The notes under the pieces are model-generated. The model made no database searches, was not told where the DNA came from, and worked only from the letters and a program-made list of their open reading frames with translations. Positions 14,167-22,896 of a stretch of 64,000 nucleotides of DNA are shown in pieces (positions within the stretch are counted from its first letter, which is position 1; every line of letters begins with the position of its first letter). Position numbers and translations under genes: made by a program. Source of the DNA: Mesorhizobium sp. B2-3-12 (GTDB taxonomy: Bacteria > Pseudomonadota > Alphaproteobacteria > Rhizobiales > Rhizobiaceae); the NCBI RefSeq assembly GCF_006442205.1, contig NZ_VFVR01000008.1:186001-250000 (forward strand). Direction: 5' to 3'.

Positions 14167-16172
14167 GCCGGGCGCTCCCAGTTGCGCAGCCAGGCAAGCT
14201 GCGCGGCCTGCCGATGCCGGTCGATACGTGCGACCTCGTCGGCGGAGATCTCATAGTCGCCATGATCGCGCCAGGCGAAGACGACGAAGGTGGCGTAAGC
14301 GCCGATGAAGCCGACGATCGCCAGCCACCAGATGTGCCAGATCAGCGCGAAGCCGATCAGCGTGCTGAAGAAGGCGGTGACGAAGCCCGTTGGACTGTTG
14401 CGCGGCATCTCGATGGGATCGTACGCGGTCTCCGTCTCCGCGCTCTGCTCCTTGATTCCCCGCTGCTTGATGCTCCAGTAGGGTTCTTCGTTCTCGACAT
14501 GTGGCAGCCGCGCGAAGTTGAAGGCGGGCGGAGGGGAGGAAGTCGACCATTCCAGCGAGCGTCCGTCCCACGGGTCGCCGGTCTCGTCGCGAAGCTTGTC
14601 GCGATGCCGGATCGAAACCACCAGCTGCATGATCTGCAGTGCGGCGCCGATGATCATCACCAGCACGCCGAACGCGGCCACCACCAGCCACGGCGCCCAA
14701 AGATCCATGTCGATGTGCTGAAGGCGCCGCGTCATGCCAAGCAGGCCGACGATGTAGAGAGGCACGAAGACCAGCATATAGCCGACCAAGGTGACCCAAA
14801 ATGCCGCCTTCCCCCAGCCTTCGTGCAACCGGAAGCCGAATGCCTTGGGGAACCAGTAGGTGAAGCCGGCGAAAGCGCCGAACAGCACGCCCGAGATGAT
14901 GACGTTGTGAAAATGTGCCACGAGGAAAAGCGAGTTGTGCAGCACGAAGTCGGCGGGAGGGACGGCAAGCAGAACGCCGGTCATGCCGCCGATGGTGAAG
15001 GTGGTCACGAAAGCCAGCGCCCACAGCATCGGCGTGTCGAAGCGAACGCGCCCGCCATACATGGTGAAGAGCCAATTGTAGATTTTTACGCCGGTGCCGA
15101 CGGCGATGACCGAGGTAGCGATGCCGAAGGCCGCATTGACGTCTGCTCCGGCGCCCATGGTGAAGAAATGATGCAGCCAGACCATGAACGAGACGATGCA
15201 GATGAACATCGTCGCCGCGACCATCGAACGGTATCCAAACAGCGGCTTTGACGAAAAGGTCGAGAAGATCTCGGAAAAGATCCCGAAGGCTGGAAGTACC
15301 AGGATGTAAACCTCGGGATGCCCCCAGGCCCAGATCAGGTTGACGAACATCATCTGGTTGCCGCCGGCCTCGTTGGTGAAGAAATGAAAGCCGAGATAGC
15401 GGTCCAGCGTCAGCATCGCGAGCGTGGCGGTGAGGATCGGGAAGGCTGCGACGATGAGCAGGTTGGATGCCAGCGATGTCCAGCAGAACATCGGCATGCG
15501 CAGATACCCCATTCCCGGCGCACGCATCTTGAGGATGGTCGTCACCAGGTTCACGCCGGTCAGCAGCGTGCCGACGCCGGAGATCTGGATCGACCACAGA
15601 TAGTAGTCGACACCGACGCCCGGCGAGTAGGTGGTTTCCGACAAGGGCGCGTAGGGCAACCAGCCGGTGCGCGCGAATTCGCCGATGACAAGCGAGATAT
15701 TGACCAGCAGGGCTCCGGTCGCCGTAAGCCAGAAGCTGACTGAATTGAGCGTCGGAAAGGCGACATCGCGGATGCCAAGCTGTAGCGGCACGACGAAATT
15801 CATCAGGCCGATCATGAAAGGCATCGCCGCGAAGAAGATCATGATCGTGCCGTGCGCCGAAAAGATCTGGTCGTAATGCTCCGGAGGAAGATAGCCCGGC
15901 CCGTGGATCGCCAGCACCTGCTGCGTGCGCATCATGATGGCATCGACGAAGCCACGCAGCAGCATCAGCATCGCCAGCACGATGTACATCACGCCGATGC
16001 GCTTGTGGTCGACCGAAGTTATCCACTCGCTCCACAGATAGGGCCAATATCCCTTGAGGCTTATCCAGCAGAGCACCGCTGCCGCCGCGAGGAACACGGC
16101 GAAGGCCGCACCGAGGGGGATGGGTTGGTCGAACGGAATTGCCGACCAATCGAGCTTGCCGAGCATCGTCAT
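14163..16172 (-). CDS. cyoB: cytochrome bo-type quinol oxidase subunit I
   Basis: Catalytic subunit (669 aa) that reduces oxygen to water with electrons from ubiquinol and pumps protons. Haem and copper ligands are visible: HGTIMIFF, WGHPEVYILVLP (Cu-B His with the cross-linked Tyr), HHFFTMG and HFHNVI. The N-terminal SVDHKRIGVMYIV segment is also typical. The open frame extends far upstream through cyoA but that part is not coding. The ATG at 16172 overlaps the cyoA stop (ATGA); an ATG at 16166 has a better-spaced GGGGGAG and may be the actual start. Confidence 0.95.
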   Translation of the reverse strand: MTMLGKLDWSAIPFDQPIPLGAAFAVFLAAAAVLCWISLKGYWPYLWSEWITSVDHKRIGVMYIVLAMLMLLRGFVDAIMMRTQQVLAIHGPGYLPPEHYDQIFSAHGTIMIFFAAMPFMIGLMNFVVPLQLGIRDVAFPTLNSVSFWLTATGALLVNISLVIGEFARTGWLPYAPLSETTYSPGVGVDYYLWSIQISGVGTLLTGVNLVTTILKMRAPGMGYLRMPMFCWTSLASNLLIVAAFPILTATLAMLTLDRYLGFHFFTNEAGGNQMMFVNLIWAWGHPEVYILVLPAFGIFSEIFSTFSSKPLFGYRSMVAATMFICIVSFMVWLHHFFTMGAGADVNAAFGIATSVIAVGTGVKIYNWLFTMYGGRVRFDTPMLWALAFVTTFTIGGMTGVLLAVPPADFVLHNSLFLVAHFHNVIISGVLFGAFAGFTYWFPKAFGFRLHEGWGKAAFWVTLVGYMLVFVPLYIVGLLGMTRRLQHIDMDLWAPWLVVAAFGVLVMIIGAALQIMQLVVSIRHRDKLRDETGDPWDGRSLEWSTSSPPPAFNFARLPHVENEEPYWSIKQRGIKEQSAETETAYDPIEMPRNSPTGFVTAFFSTLIGFALIWHIWWLAIVGFIGAYATFVVFAWRDHGDYEISADEVARIDRHRQAAQLAWLRNWERPA

Positions 16173-17194
16173 TCTCCCCCTTCCGCCTGCTGGTGGTGCG
16201 CAATGGTTGGCGCCGGCGCCGAGGGTAACGCACTCGGCCTCGCCTGTGGCTCGCCGCTGCTGGCACTTTCGGCGGGTCCCGGACCCGGCGGCAGCGTCTG
16301 CTGAACAACCGCCTCGAACAGCCCAGGCTGAACGTGGCCGAACGAGGCGGGCGGCACGTTTGTGCTTTGCCGGGCGAGCTCGCGGTAGGCGCTGGCGTTG
16401 AGCACGCCGCCGCCCCCATGCAGCGACGACGCCCAGCGAGTGAAGGCATCGGCCGAAACCGCGCTCACGCTGAAGTTCATGTCCGAGAAGCCGTCGCCGC
16501 TGAAATGCGCCGACTGACCGAAATAGCTGCCCTCGCGGTCGGCCTGCAGATGCAGCTCGGTCTGCATGCCGTTCATGACATAGACCATGCTGCCAAGCTG
16601 AGGCACGAAGAACGTGTTCATCACGCTGGCCGAGGTCAGCTTGAAATGCACCGGAACGCCGGCCGGGATGACCAGCTGGTTGACCGCTCCGACACCCTGC
16701 TCGGGATAGAGGAACAGCCATTTCCAGTCGAGCGCCACCACCTGGATATCGAGTGGTGGCTGCGCCGAGGCGATCGGTTTGCGCGGGTCGAGGTGATAGG
16801 AACCGTAATAGATCAGTCCGCCAAGGAAGAGGATGGTGAGCGTCGGGATCGACCAGACGATCAGCTCGATCCGCCCTGAATAGGTGAATTCCGGGTCGTA
16901 GCGGGCATTGCTGTTGGAGGCGCGGAATTTCCAGGCGAAGGCCAGCAGCGCAATCAGCGTCGGGATGACGATCACCAGCATCACCGCCAGCGAATTCAAA
17001 AGGATGGTGCGATTGCCCGCGCCAATTGGCCCTTGCGGGTCGAGCACGCCCCCAGCGCAACCGGGCAGGCATGCCGCGGTGGGGATCCAGAGCAGCGAGC
17101 GCGCTGGCTTTAGGCTGGATGGCAACAACGGCGGTTCCGCCACGCATCTCGGGGAGGACGCGTCGTAAGGGCACGCGCTCTTCGCGTTTTCCAT
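16169..17194 (-). CDS. cyoA: cytochrome bo-type quinol oxidase subunit II (lipoprotein)
   Basis: Subunit II, 341 aa. A lipobox (ACLPGC) precedes AGGVLDPQGPIG, which is the hallmark of quinol-oxidase subunit II; two membrane helices follow (LNSLAVMLVIVIPTLIALLA and ELIVWSIPTLTILFLGGLIY) and then a periplasmic cupredoxin domain (VVALDWKWLFLYPEQGVGAV). The Cu-A ligands of cytochrome c oxidases are absent, as expected for a quinol oxidase. The N-terminus before the lipobox is long (46 aa); an internal GTG may be the real start. The C-terminal tail is proline- and alanine-rich. First gene of cyoABCD, with an EcfG-type promoter 59 bp upstream. Confidence 0.94.
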   Translation of the reverse strand: MENAKSACPYDASSPRCVAEPPLLPSSLKPARSLLWIPTAACLPGCAGGVLDPQGPIGAGNRTILLNSLAVMLVIVIPTLIALLAFAWKFRASNSNARYDPEFTYSGRIELIVWSIPTLTILFLGGLIYYGSYHLDPRKPIASAQPPLDIQVVALDWKWLFLYPEQGVGAVNQLVIPAGVPVHFKLTSASVMNTFFVPQLGSMVYVMNGMQTELHLQADREGSYFGQSAHFSGDGFSDMNFSVSAVSADAFTRWASSLHGGGGVLNASAYRELARQSTNVPPASFGHVQPGLFEAVVQQTLPPGPGPAESASSGEPQARPSALPSAPAPTIAHHQQAEGGE

Positions 17195-17253
17195 TTCCAG
17201 TCTTCCCTGACGTGGAACTTCGCCGGGTGCCGCCCGCCGTCCAACGACGCCCT

Positions 17254-17278
17254 AACTGGCGCCTCCAGGGTTTGTTCC
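17254..17278 (-). promoter_or_regulatory. EcfG/RpoE2-type promoter of cyoABCD
   Basis: GGAAC at 17278-17274, N18 ending in G, TT at 17255-17254; 59 bp before cyoA. Confidence 0.7.
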
Positions 17279-17367
17279 CCGACACCTGTCCTAACCGACC
17301 AAGCAGCAAAGTTGGCGCGCTTTTGACAGATGTCGGGAGCAGCGGAGTGCCGCGGTTTTGACAGAGC

Positions 17368-18234
17368 TCAGCTGCTCGCCGTTGCTGGCTCGCGCACGAA
17401 TTTCATTTTTGGCGGGACGGCGAACTCCGTGAACCGATCAGCCAGACTGTCGAGAGCCTGTTGCATGCCCACGCCAGCCGCCGCCGCCCCGTGCCCACTG
17501 ATGACCATCTGCGGCTTCAGCGCGGCCAGACGCTTCACGGATCTTTCCGCGGCATCCCAGTCCGGCGTGAAATAGCGTGGCGGACCGTGCATCTCGAGAT
17601 CCTGAACGGCGACCTCATAGACGGATTCCTGGCCTGTGGTGATGAAAGCATCACCCACGATCAGCGAGCGGTCTTCCTCGCGCCAGAGCGAGATATGCCC
17701 CGGGGCGTGTCCTGGCGTGTGCAGCCATTGCCATCCTGGCATTCCGGGGATCGACCCGTTGGCCGGCAAGAGTTCCAGACGGTTGCCAAGATCGATCGGC
17801 CCGCGGGGAAAGAGCGGCGAAAGCAGTGCCATCAGTCCACCCCCAACCCAGGGGTCCGGCGGCGGGTAGGATGTGGTCCCGTCCAGATAGGGGCGCTCGA
17901 GCGGGTGCGCGAAGACGGGCACGTCCCACGTAGTCGCCAGGTCCAGAACCGTTCCCACATGGTCGAAATGGCCATGCGTCAAGATGATGGCGGCCGGCCG
18001 CGCGTCAGTCCCAAACCGCTTTTCCGCGACAGCAAGGATGCTGCTGCGGGACGTCGGCAACCCGGTATCGATCAGCACCCATTTGCGATCGCCGCTGCCT
18101 GGTGCGCCGAAGAACACGACATTGACGATTGCCAGCCGCAAATAGGCGAGATCCGGCGCGATGCTCCAAGCGCCGTCGCCACGATCCTCACGCCTGGCAT
18201 GGTCGATATCGGAAAGTCGAATTTGAACGGTCAT
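17368..18234 (-). CDS. metallo-beta-lactamase-fold hydrolase
   Basis: Zinc hydrolase of 288 aa. The metal-binding motif THGHFDHVG (H-x-H-x-D-H) is near residue 85, the second histidine sits in HTPGHAPGHISLW, the bridging aspartate in LIVGDAFITT and the last histidine in ISGHGAAAAG. These give a complete dinuclear site. The order resembles quorum-quenching lactonases and glyoxalase-II-like enzymes, but the substrate cannot be deduced. I chose the ATG at 18234 (MTVQIRLSD) because the frame upstream contains the promoter at 18305. It is divergent from the glycosidase gene at 18543. Confidence 0.85.
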   Translation of the reverse strand: MTVQIRLSDIDHARREDRGDGAWSIAPDLAYLRLAIVNVVFFGAPGSGDRKWVLIDTGLPTSRSSILAVAEKRFGTDARPAAIILTHGHFDHVGTVLDLATTWDVPVFAHPLERPYLDGTTSYPPPDPWVGGGLMALLSPLFPRGPIDLGNRLELLPANGSIPGMPGWQWLHTPGHAPGHISLWREEDRSLIVGDAFITTGQESVYEVAVQDLEMHGPPRYFTPDWDAAERSVKRLAALKPQMVISGHGAAAAGVGMQQALDSLADRFTEFAVPPKMKFVREPATASS

Positions 18235-18304
18235 ATCATCCCGTGCCTCTGTTGTTTGCCGAGCAGCCGGTCGAATTAAGCGACGCCGGTGCTGCATCGC
18301 CCCG

Positions 18305-18329
18305 AACTTGGCTCGAGCCTTCTTGTTCC
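18305..18329 (-). promoter_or_regulatory. EcfG/RpoE2-type promoter of the metallo-hydrolase gene
   Basis: GGAAC at 18329-18325, N18, TT at 18306-18305; 70 bp before the start at 18234. It is one half of a divergent pair with the site at 18371. Confidence 0.65.
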
Positions 18330-18370
18330 TGATGTCGCCAATCGCCACCCAGCTCGCGGGGGCCACCACA

Positions 18371-18395
18371 GGAACAAAGGCTCGGCCAGTCGGTT
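18371..18395 (+). promoter_or_regulatory. EcfG/RpoE2-type promoter of the glycosidase gene
   Basis: GGAAC 18371-18375, N18, TT 18394-18395. The leader to the start at 18543 is long, about 140 nt. Confidence 0.65.
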
Positions 18396-18542
18396 CTGCA
18401 CTATCCGGTCAGGCAGGACGCGAGGTCTGCTGGGCTGAGCAATGGGATGCGGCTGCCCGATCGGATTCGGCGTTTCGCCAAGGCAATTCGGGTCGGAACA
18501 GGGCAGCCGAGTTCGAAAAGGACCGTCCAAAGGAGACTTCGA

Positions 18543-19706
18543 ATGAACGAAGTGGGAGGCGCGCACGGGCACGAAGTGGCCGCGTCGGTTTCGGGAGACT
18601 CGCGCTTCGCCAGTTTTTTCATGGCGGGCTTCGAGTGCTCCTCGCACCGGCGCAAGGACGGCGTCCGCCTCGACCTTATTCGTGCGACCTCGCATAATTT
18701 GCATGCCTTGAGCGACTACCGCGGCTGCGCCGAACTCGGCCTTCGCACTATCCGCGACGGGCTGCGCTGGCACCTGATCGAAACCGTTCCCGGAACCTAT
18801 GACTGGTCAAGTTGGGCGCCCATGGTCGAGGCTGCGCAGACGGCAGGTGTCCAGGTCATCTGGGACATCTTCCATTACGGATCCCCGGACCATGTCGATC
18901 AGGGGTCCATCCATTTCATCGATGCCTATGCCTCGTTCGCGGCGGAAGCGGTGAGGGTACACCGCTCGATCACCGGAACATCGCCTTTGTTGTGTCCAAT
19001 CAACGAGATCTCCTTCTTCGCCTGGGCTGTGGAAGTCGGCTATTTCCCGCGCGTGGGTCCCAACAAGCGAGGATGGTTCAAGCGGCACCTCGTCAAGGCT
19101 GCCATCGCCGGTGTTCGTGCAATGCGGCAGGTCGATCCGGCATGCAGATTTGTCTGGGCCGAGCCGCTCATCCATATCGCGCCTCGCGACCGCAGCCCCG
19201 GCGAACGGCGCCGGGCCGAAAACGCCCGACTGGGACAGTTCGAGGCTTACGACATGTTGCTGGGCCGCGTCGAACCTGAGTTGGGCGGGAGCGAAGATGT
19301 CATCGATGTCGTGGGCCTGAACTTCTACCCGCACAATCAATGGTACCTAAGCGGGCCGACGATTCCGATGGGGCATCACGAGTACCGTGCTCTGTCGGAG
19401 ATGTTGATCGAGGTCGCTCATCGATACAGCAAGCCGATGTTCATTGCCGAGACCGGCTCGGAGGGATCCGGCGGGCCGGCCTGGTTCCACTATGTCTGCG
19501 ACGAGGTGCGTGCCGCGATGAGCCTCGAAGCACCGATCGAGGGTATTTGCCTGTATCCCATAACCGCCTACCCCGGGTGGGACAACTCCAGACATGCGGA
19601 GGTGGGATTGTTTTCGGTCATTCAGGCGGATGGCACGCGACGCCTGCGCCAGCCGATCGCGGACGAACTTGTCCGCCAGCAAGAGCTGTTCGCGCCGAAC
19701 CAATAA
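18543..19706 (+). CDS. clan GH-A glycosidase (beta-glucosidase-like)
   Basis: Predicted retaining glycoside hydrolase of 387 aa with a TIM barrel. The likely acid/base glutamate is in LLCPINEISFF (N-E pair at the end of strand 4) and the nucleophile glutamate in PMFIAETGSEG (strand 7), as in family 1-like and other clan A enzymes. It lacks a signal peptide, so it should act in the cytoplasm. The ATG at 18543 has AAAGGAGA ideally placed. Its 3' end touches a coxB remnant on the other strand. It may trim the glycan made by the operons at 26-46 kb, an inference from shared regulation only. Confidence 0.8.
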   Translation: MNEVGGAHGHEVAASVSGDSRFASFFMAGFECSSHRRKDGVRLDLIRATSHNLHALSDYRGCAELGLRTIRDGLRWHLIETVPGTYDWSSWAPMVEAAQTAGVQVIWDIFHYGSPDHVDQGSIHFIDAYASFAAEAVRVHRSITGTSPLLCPINEISFFAWAVEVGYFPRVGPNKRGWFKRHLVKAAIAGVRAMRQVDPACRFVWAEPLIHIAPRDRSPGERRRAENARLGQFEAYDMLLGRVEPELGGSEDVIDVVGLNFYPHNQWYLSGPTIPMGHHEYRALSEMLIEVAHRYSKPMFIAETGSEGSGGPAWFHYVCDEVRAAMSLEAPIEGICLYPITAYPGWDNSRHAEVGLFSVIQADGTRRLRQPIADELVRQQELFAPNQ

Positions 19707-19848
19707 GCGTGAGGTCGCTTGGCCTGCCTGGAATGAGATCCCGTTTGCCGGCAAGGCTTGGCACCCAGAAGCTATGGATGACATCGAGCGAATCGAGCTC
19801 GACCTTGACCGGCTCTCCAACCGGGACATGGATTTCGTTTGCGGCCAC
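19700..19848 (-). pseudogene. cytochrome c oxidase subunit II (coxB) fragment
   Basis: In one minus-strand frame the sequence reads VAANEIHVPVGEPVKVELDS then LDVIHSFWVPSLAGKRDLIP and GR, the middle of the Cu-A domain of subunit II. About 50 residues survive; the cysteine-rich copper site that should follow is missing because the glycosidase gene takes over. The frame differs from that of the ctaG fragment just upstream, so this is not a functional fusion. Confidence 0.7.
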
Positions 19849-20231
19849 GCACCGACCGTCTGGCGCATCCGCGCGGGCAGCGCCCACATCATCGCCGCCG
19901 TTGGGCGGGAAGCGACCAGCAGAGGTGCCGCGACGGCCATCAGCAGTTCGTGCTCGAGCATGTGAGCGGCAAACACATGTTCGCCCAACGCATGGATCGG
20001 GCTTACAAGCGCAACCGCCAGTGCGGCCCAGCCGGCGAAAAACAGCAGGGCCTGCCGCGATCGCAAAGGACGTCCGCGTGCGCTCCGCCGCCAGAGCCGG
20101 CTGGCGCCAGCGATGTACAGGGACACAACGGCCGCGAGCGGAAATGTAATCGGAAACGCCAGCGTCCATCCGGCTTGCGGGGCGCCGTTGCCATAGCAGA
20201 TAGAGGTCGAGAAGAGTGCGTCGAAGCTCAT
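19848..20231 (-). pseudogene. truncated cytochrome oxidase assembly gene (ctaG/caa3 type)
   Basis: Starts at ATG 20231 and encodes about 128 residues of a CtaG-type membrane protein: GWTLAFPITFPLAAVVSLYI, ALLFFAGWAALAVALVSPI, then HMLEHELLMAVAAPLLVASR. Similarity stops abruptly near 19848, where coxB sequence in another frame begins. A deletion between ctaG and coxB explains the join. The N-terminal half keeps its reading frame, so the event may be recent. Confidence 0.7.
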
Positions 20232-20315
20232 GGTCCGCCTTTGAGGCATCGCCCTCCAGGGTGCATTTCGCGGCTCTGGAGCACTTCCGGCGAAACTGGG
20301 TTCGACCGGATTGCT

Positions 20316-22070
20316 CTAGGCATCCATCATCGACTTCGCCGGCTCCCGGGCGATATTTTCTTCGATGCGCTCGTGCCCTGGCGTCTGTGGCAAGGCCTGG
20401 CGGAAATTCTTTGCATAGTCGGACGGCATCTTGGGCGGCATCAGCGGCTCATAGGCATCGACCAATGCTTCGATCACAACCGGACCTTCGGTTGTAAAGG
20501 CCTCGTCGAGAACGGTCTCGATCTGATCGGCCCGCTCGATGCGAAAACCGCTCCCGCCCATCGCTTCCGCCGCTTTGGCAAAATCGATCGGCTGCAGTTC
20601 GCAACCGAATTGCGGGTTGCCCAGAAACATCATCTGCTCCCAGGCGATCTGGTTGAGCATGTTGTTCTTGATGACTAGAATCTTCAGCGGGATCTTGTAG
20701 CGCACCGCTGTCGAGAATTCGCCGAGCTGCATGGCAAAACCGCCGTCACCGACGATAGCTGCGATCGGTCGACCGGGAAATGCTATGCCGGCGGCGATAG
20801 CGTAGGCAAGGCCGCAGGCCATGGATGCCAGCGATCCGGATACGCCAAATGCCTGGCCGCTGCGAAGATCGACATGGCGGGCGGCAAGTTCCGTGTTCTG
20901 ACCGGAGTCGGTGGCCAGCACGGTGTCGCCGGCCAGTCTTTGTCCGAACGCACGGGCAATCGTTTGCGGTTTCAACGGTTGCGCCTGCGCGTCTTCCGAT
21001 TGTCTCATCATCTCGCGCCATTTCCTCATGGTTTCCTGGGAGCGCTGCAGGAATTCACCGGATGGCTTCTGCGTCAGACGTTGATTGAGCGCGCGCAATG
21101 TCTCGGCAGCGTCGCCGACAAGACCGGCCTCGACCGGAAAGCGCAGGCCGATCCGTTGCGCATCGCAGTCGATCTGGACGCCACGGGCCTGGCCGGGCTT
21201 CGGGTAGTATTCGATATAGGGGAAGGTGGAACCGACGATCAGCACCGCGTCGCAGGTTTCCATCGCTTCTTGTGAAGCCAGGGTTCCGAGGATGCCTATC
21301 CCACCCGTCGTGTGAGGATGGTCGTCCGGCAGCACCGCCTTGCCCAGTAACGCTTTCGCGACAGGTGCCTGCAGCAGATGCGCGGTATGTTCGAGTTCCG
21401 AGGTCGCGCCGATGGCGCCGCGTCCCGCCAGGATCGTCACTCGCGAGGCATTATTCAGAATGGCGGCTGCTTCGTCGAGTTCGGCGTCCAGCGGCATGCT
21501 GTGGCCGACGAACATTTGCTGCGGCGTGTGCGCCGGGCGATTGCGCTGGCTGCGCTTGGAGGGATCGCCCTCTTGCTCCTGGACGTCACTTGCAATCGAA
21601 AGGTGGGCGACGCCCTTGCGCGCCAGTGCGGTTCGGCAGGCGAGGCTGGCGACGTTTTCCATATGCGCGGCATCGGAGACATGGGCATTGTAGACGGAGA
21701 CATCGTTGAACACGCGCGTCAGATCGACGTCCTGTTGCGTGAACGTCTCGATGAGATCGTGGAACTGCATGCCAGTGATCGCAAGCACCGGAGCCTGATC
21801 GAGCTTGGCATCATAAAGGCCGGTCAGAAGATGCGTTCCGCCGGGACCTGAGGTCGCCAGGCAGACGCCTAGCTTTCCTGTCCATTTGGCGTAGGCGCAT
21901 GCCATGAAGGCGGCCGACTCTTCGTGCCGGACCTGCACGAAGACAATTTTGTCCTGGCGGGTGCGCAGCGCCTCCATGACGCCGTTTATGCCGTCTCCTG
22001 GCAAGCCGAACACCACCTCCACGTTCCAGGCGATGAGTGTATCGACGAGAATTTCTGCTGCATTTGCCAT
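20316..22070 (-). CDS. thiamine-diphosphate enzyme, pyruvate oxidase/dehydrogenase (quinone)-like
   Basis: ThDP-dependent enzyme of 584 aa, the size of PoxB. N-terminal Pyr domain with the catalytic glutamate in QVRHEESAAFMA, central FAD/DHAP-synthase-like domain (about 190-330, LAGRGAIGA), and C-terminal PP domain with the ThDP motif VGDGGFAMQ...ILVIKNNML (G-D-G...N-N). It resembles the pyruvate oxidase branch more than acetolactate synthase, which would feed electrons into the quinone pool that CyoABCD oxidises; substrate remains inferred. The ATG at 22070 is fixed by the promoter at 22100; the frame upstream is not coding. Confidence 0.85.
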   Translation of the reverse strand: MANAAEILVDTLIAWNVEVVFGLPGDGINGVMEALRTRQDKIVFVQVRHEESAAFMACAYAKWTGKLGVCLATSGPGGTHLLTGLYDAKLDQAPVLAITGMQFHDLIETFTQQDVDLTRVFNDVSVYNAHVSDAAHMENVASLACRTALARKGVAHLSIASDVQEQEGDPSKRSQRNRPAHTPQQMFVGHSMPLDAELDEAAAILNNASRVTILAGRGAIGATSELEHTAHLLQAPVAKALLGKAVLPDDHPHTTGGIGILGTLASQEAMETCDAVLIVGSTFPYIEYYPKPGQARGVQIDCDAQRIGLRFPVEAGLVGDAAETLRALNQRLTQKPSGEFLQRSQETMRKWREMMRQSEDAQAQPLKPQTIARAFGQRLAGDTVLATDSGQNTELAARHVDLRSGQAFGVSGSLASMACGLAYAIAAGIAFPGRPIAAIVGDGGFAMQLGEFSTAVRYKIPLKILVIKNNMLNQIAWEQMMFLGNPQFGCELQPIDFAKAAEAMGGSGFRIERADQIETVLDEAFTTEGPVVIEALVDAYEPLMPPKMPSDYAKNFRQALPQTPGHERIEENIAREPAKSMMDA

Positions 22071-22099
22071 GTCAGGATTGCTCCGGTGGATGACGTCCG

Positions 22100-22124
22100 A
22101 ACCGGTCAATCCCGAGTTGGTTCC
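22100..22124 (-). promoter_or_regulatory. EcfG/RpoE2-type promoter of the pyruvate-oxidase-like gene
   Basis: GGAAC at 22124-22120, N18, TT at 22101-22100; 29 bp before the start at 22070. Confidence 0.7.
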
Positions 22125-22278
22125 TTCATCACAAGAAATCGTGACATGTTGGAGGCGTCGTCGGGCCCCTTGCAGGAGAACCGGCTTCTCATGACCAGTC
22201 ACGCAGATAATGGACTCTCCAGAGGGCGGTAAGCTGGTTCCGGTAGGTCGCTGGACATCAAGTATGTCCAGGCGTGGT

Positions 22279-22303
22279 GGAACATCGGCGATCAACTGTC
22301 GTT
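22279..22303 (+). promoter_or_regulatory. EcfG/RpoE2-type promoter
   Basis: GGAAC 22279-22283, N18, TT 22302-22303; 30 bp before the start at 22334. It excludes the upstream in-frame start at 22274. Confidence 0.7.
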
Positions 22304-22333
22304 GACACGCTCGTGAGAGAAAGGACACCGTCC

Positions 22334-22828
22334 ATGTCAAAATTCCAGGCTGCCACTCCGGATCGTCTGCGACAACTCAGGCTTGAAGCGTCGGCTTACT
22401 TCACCCCGATGATGCTGCACGAGGCATTGCTGCGCCTATCCCACGCCTGCGGCGGTGAAAGCCTTGGGCGGTTCGAGAAGGCCATGGTCGACCAGATAGA
22501 GGCGACGCAGGACGATCGGTCCGATATCGAAACGATCAAGGAATTCGCGATCGAGCAGCTTTATGCCTTGATCCGGGAAGCCAATGAGTCGCCAAAGAAG
22601 AAACAGCCGCTGGAGAAGATAGATACACGCAGGACGCCCGGCCGCTCAGAAGAACCGCAGACCCTCGAGGATCAACTGCAGGCAGGGTTGGAGGATTCTT
22701 TTCCGGCAAGCGACCCGCCCGCGGTGGTGTCCACAGCAATTCCAGGCGGAGCAAAGAAGCTGGTCGGGACCGACGAGGTGCTGGGACGGCAGCGAGAACA
22801 GGCCGCCAGAGAGGCCCGCCAACCATAG
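22334..22828 (+). CDS. hypothetical stress protein with FPASDPPA motif (164 aa)
   Basis: No assigned function. The N-terminal half is helical (RLEASAYFTPMMLHEALLRL); the C-terminal half carries LEDQLQAGLEDSFPASDPPA, a short motif that I recognise from many small uncharacterised proteobacterial proteins, often stress-induced. The start at 22334 is set by the promoter at 22279 and by GAAAGGA upstream. It is divergent from the pyruvate-oxidase-like gene and convergent with katE. Confidence 0.7.
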   Translation: MSKFQAATPDRLRQLRLEASAYFTPMMLHEALLRLSHACGGESLGRFEKAMVDQIEATQDDRSDIETIKEFAIEQLYALIREANESPKKKQPLEKIDTRRTPGRSEEPQTLEDQLQAGLEDSFPASDPPAVVSTAIPGGAKKLVGTDEVLGRQREQAAREARQP

Positions 22829-22896
22829 GGCCTGGGCATGGCTGCATACCGGGACTTGCAGCCATGCGCCGGTGTGACAACGCATTGCTCTCCGCA

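Noticed and set aside
14163..17309. A single 1048-codon frame covering cyoB and cyoA
   Set aside because: Only the part from 16172 down is CyoB; the upstream part is an out-of-frame reading of cyoA, which has its own clear product.
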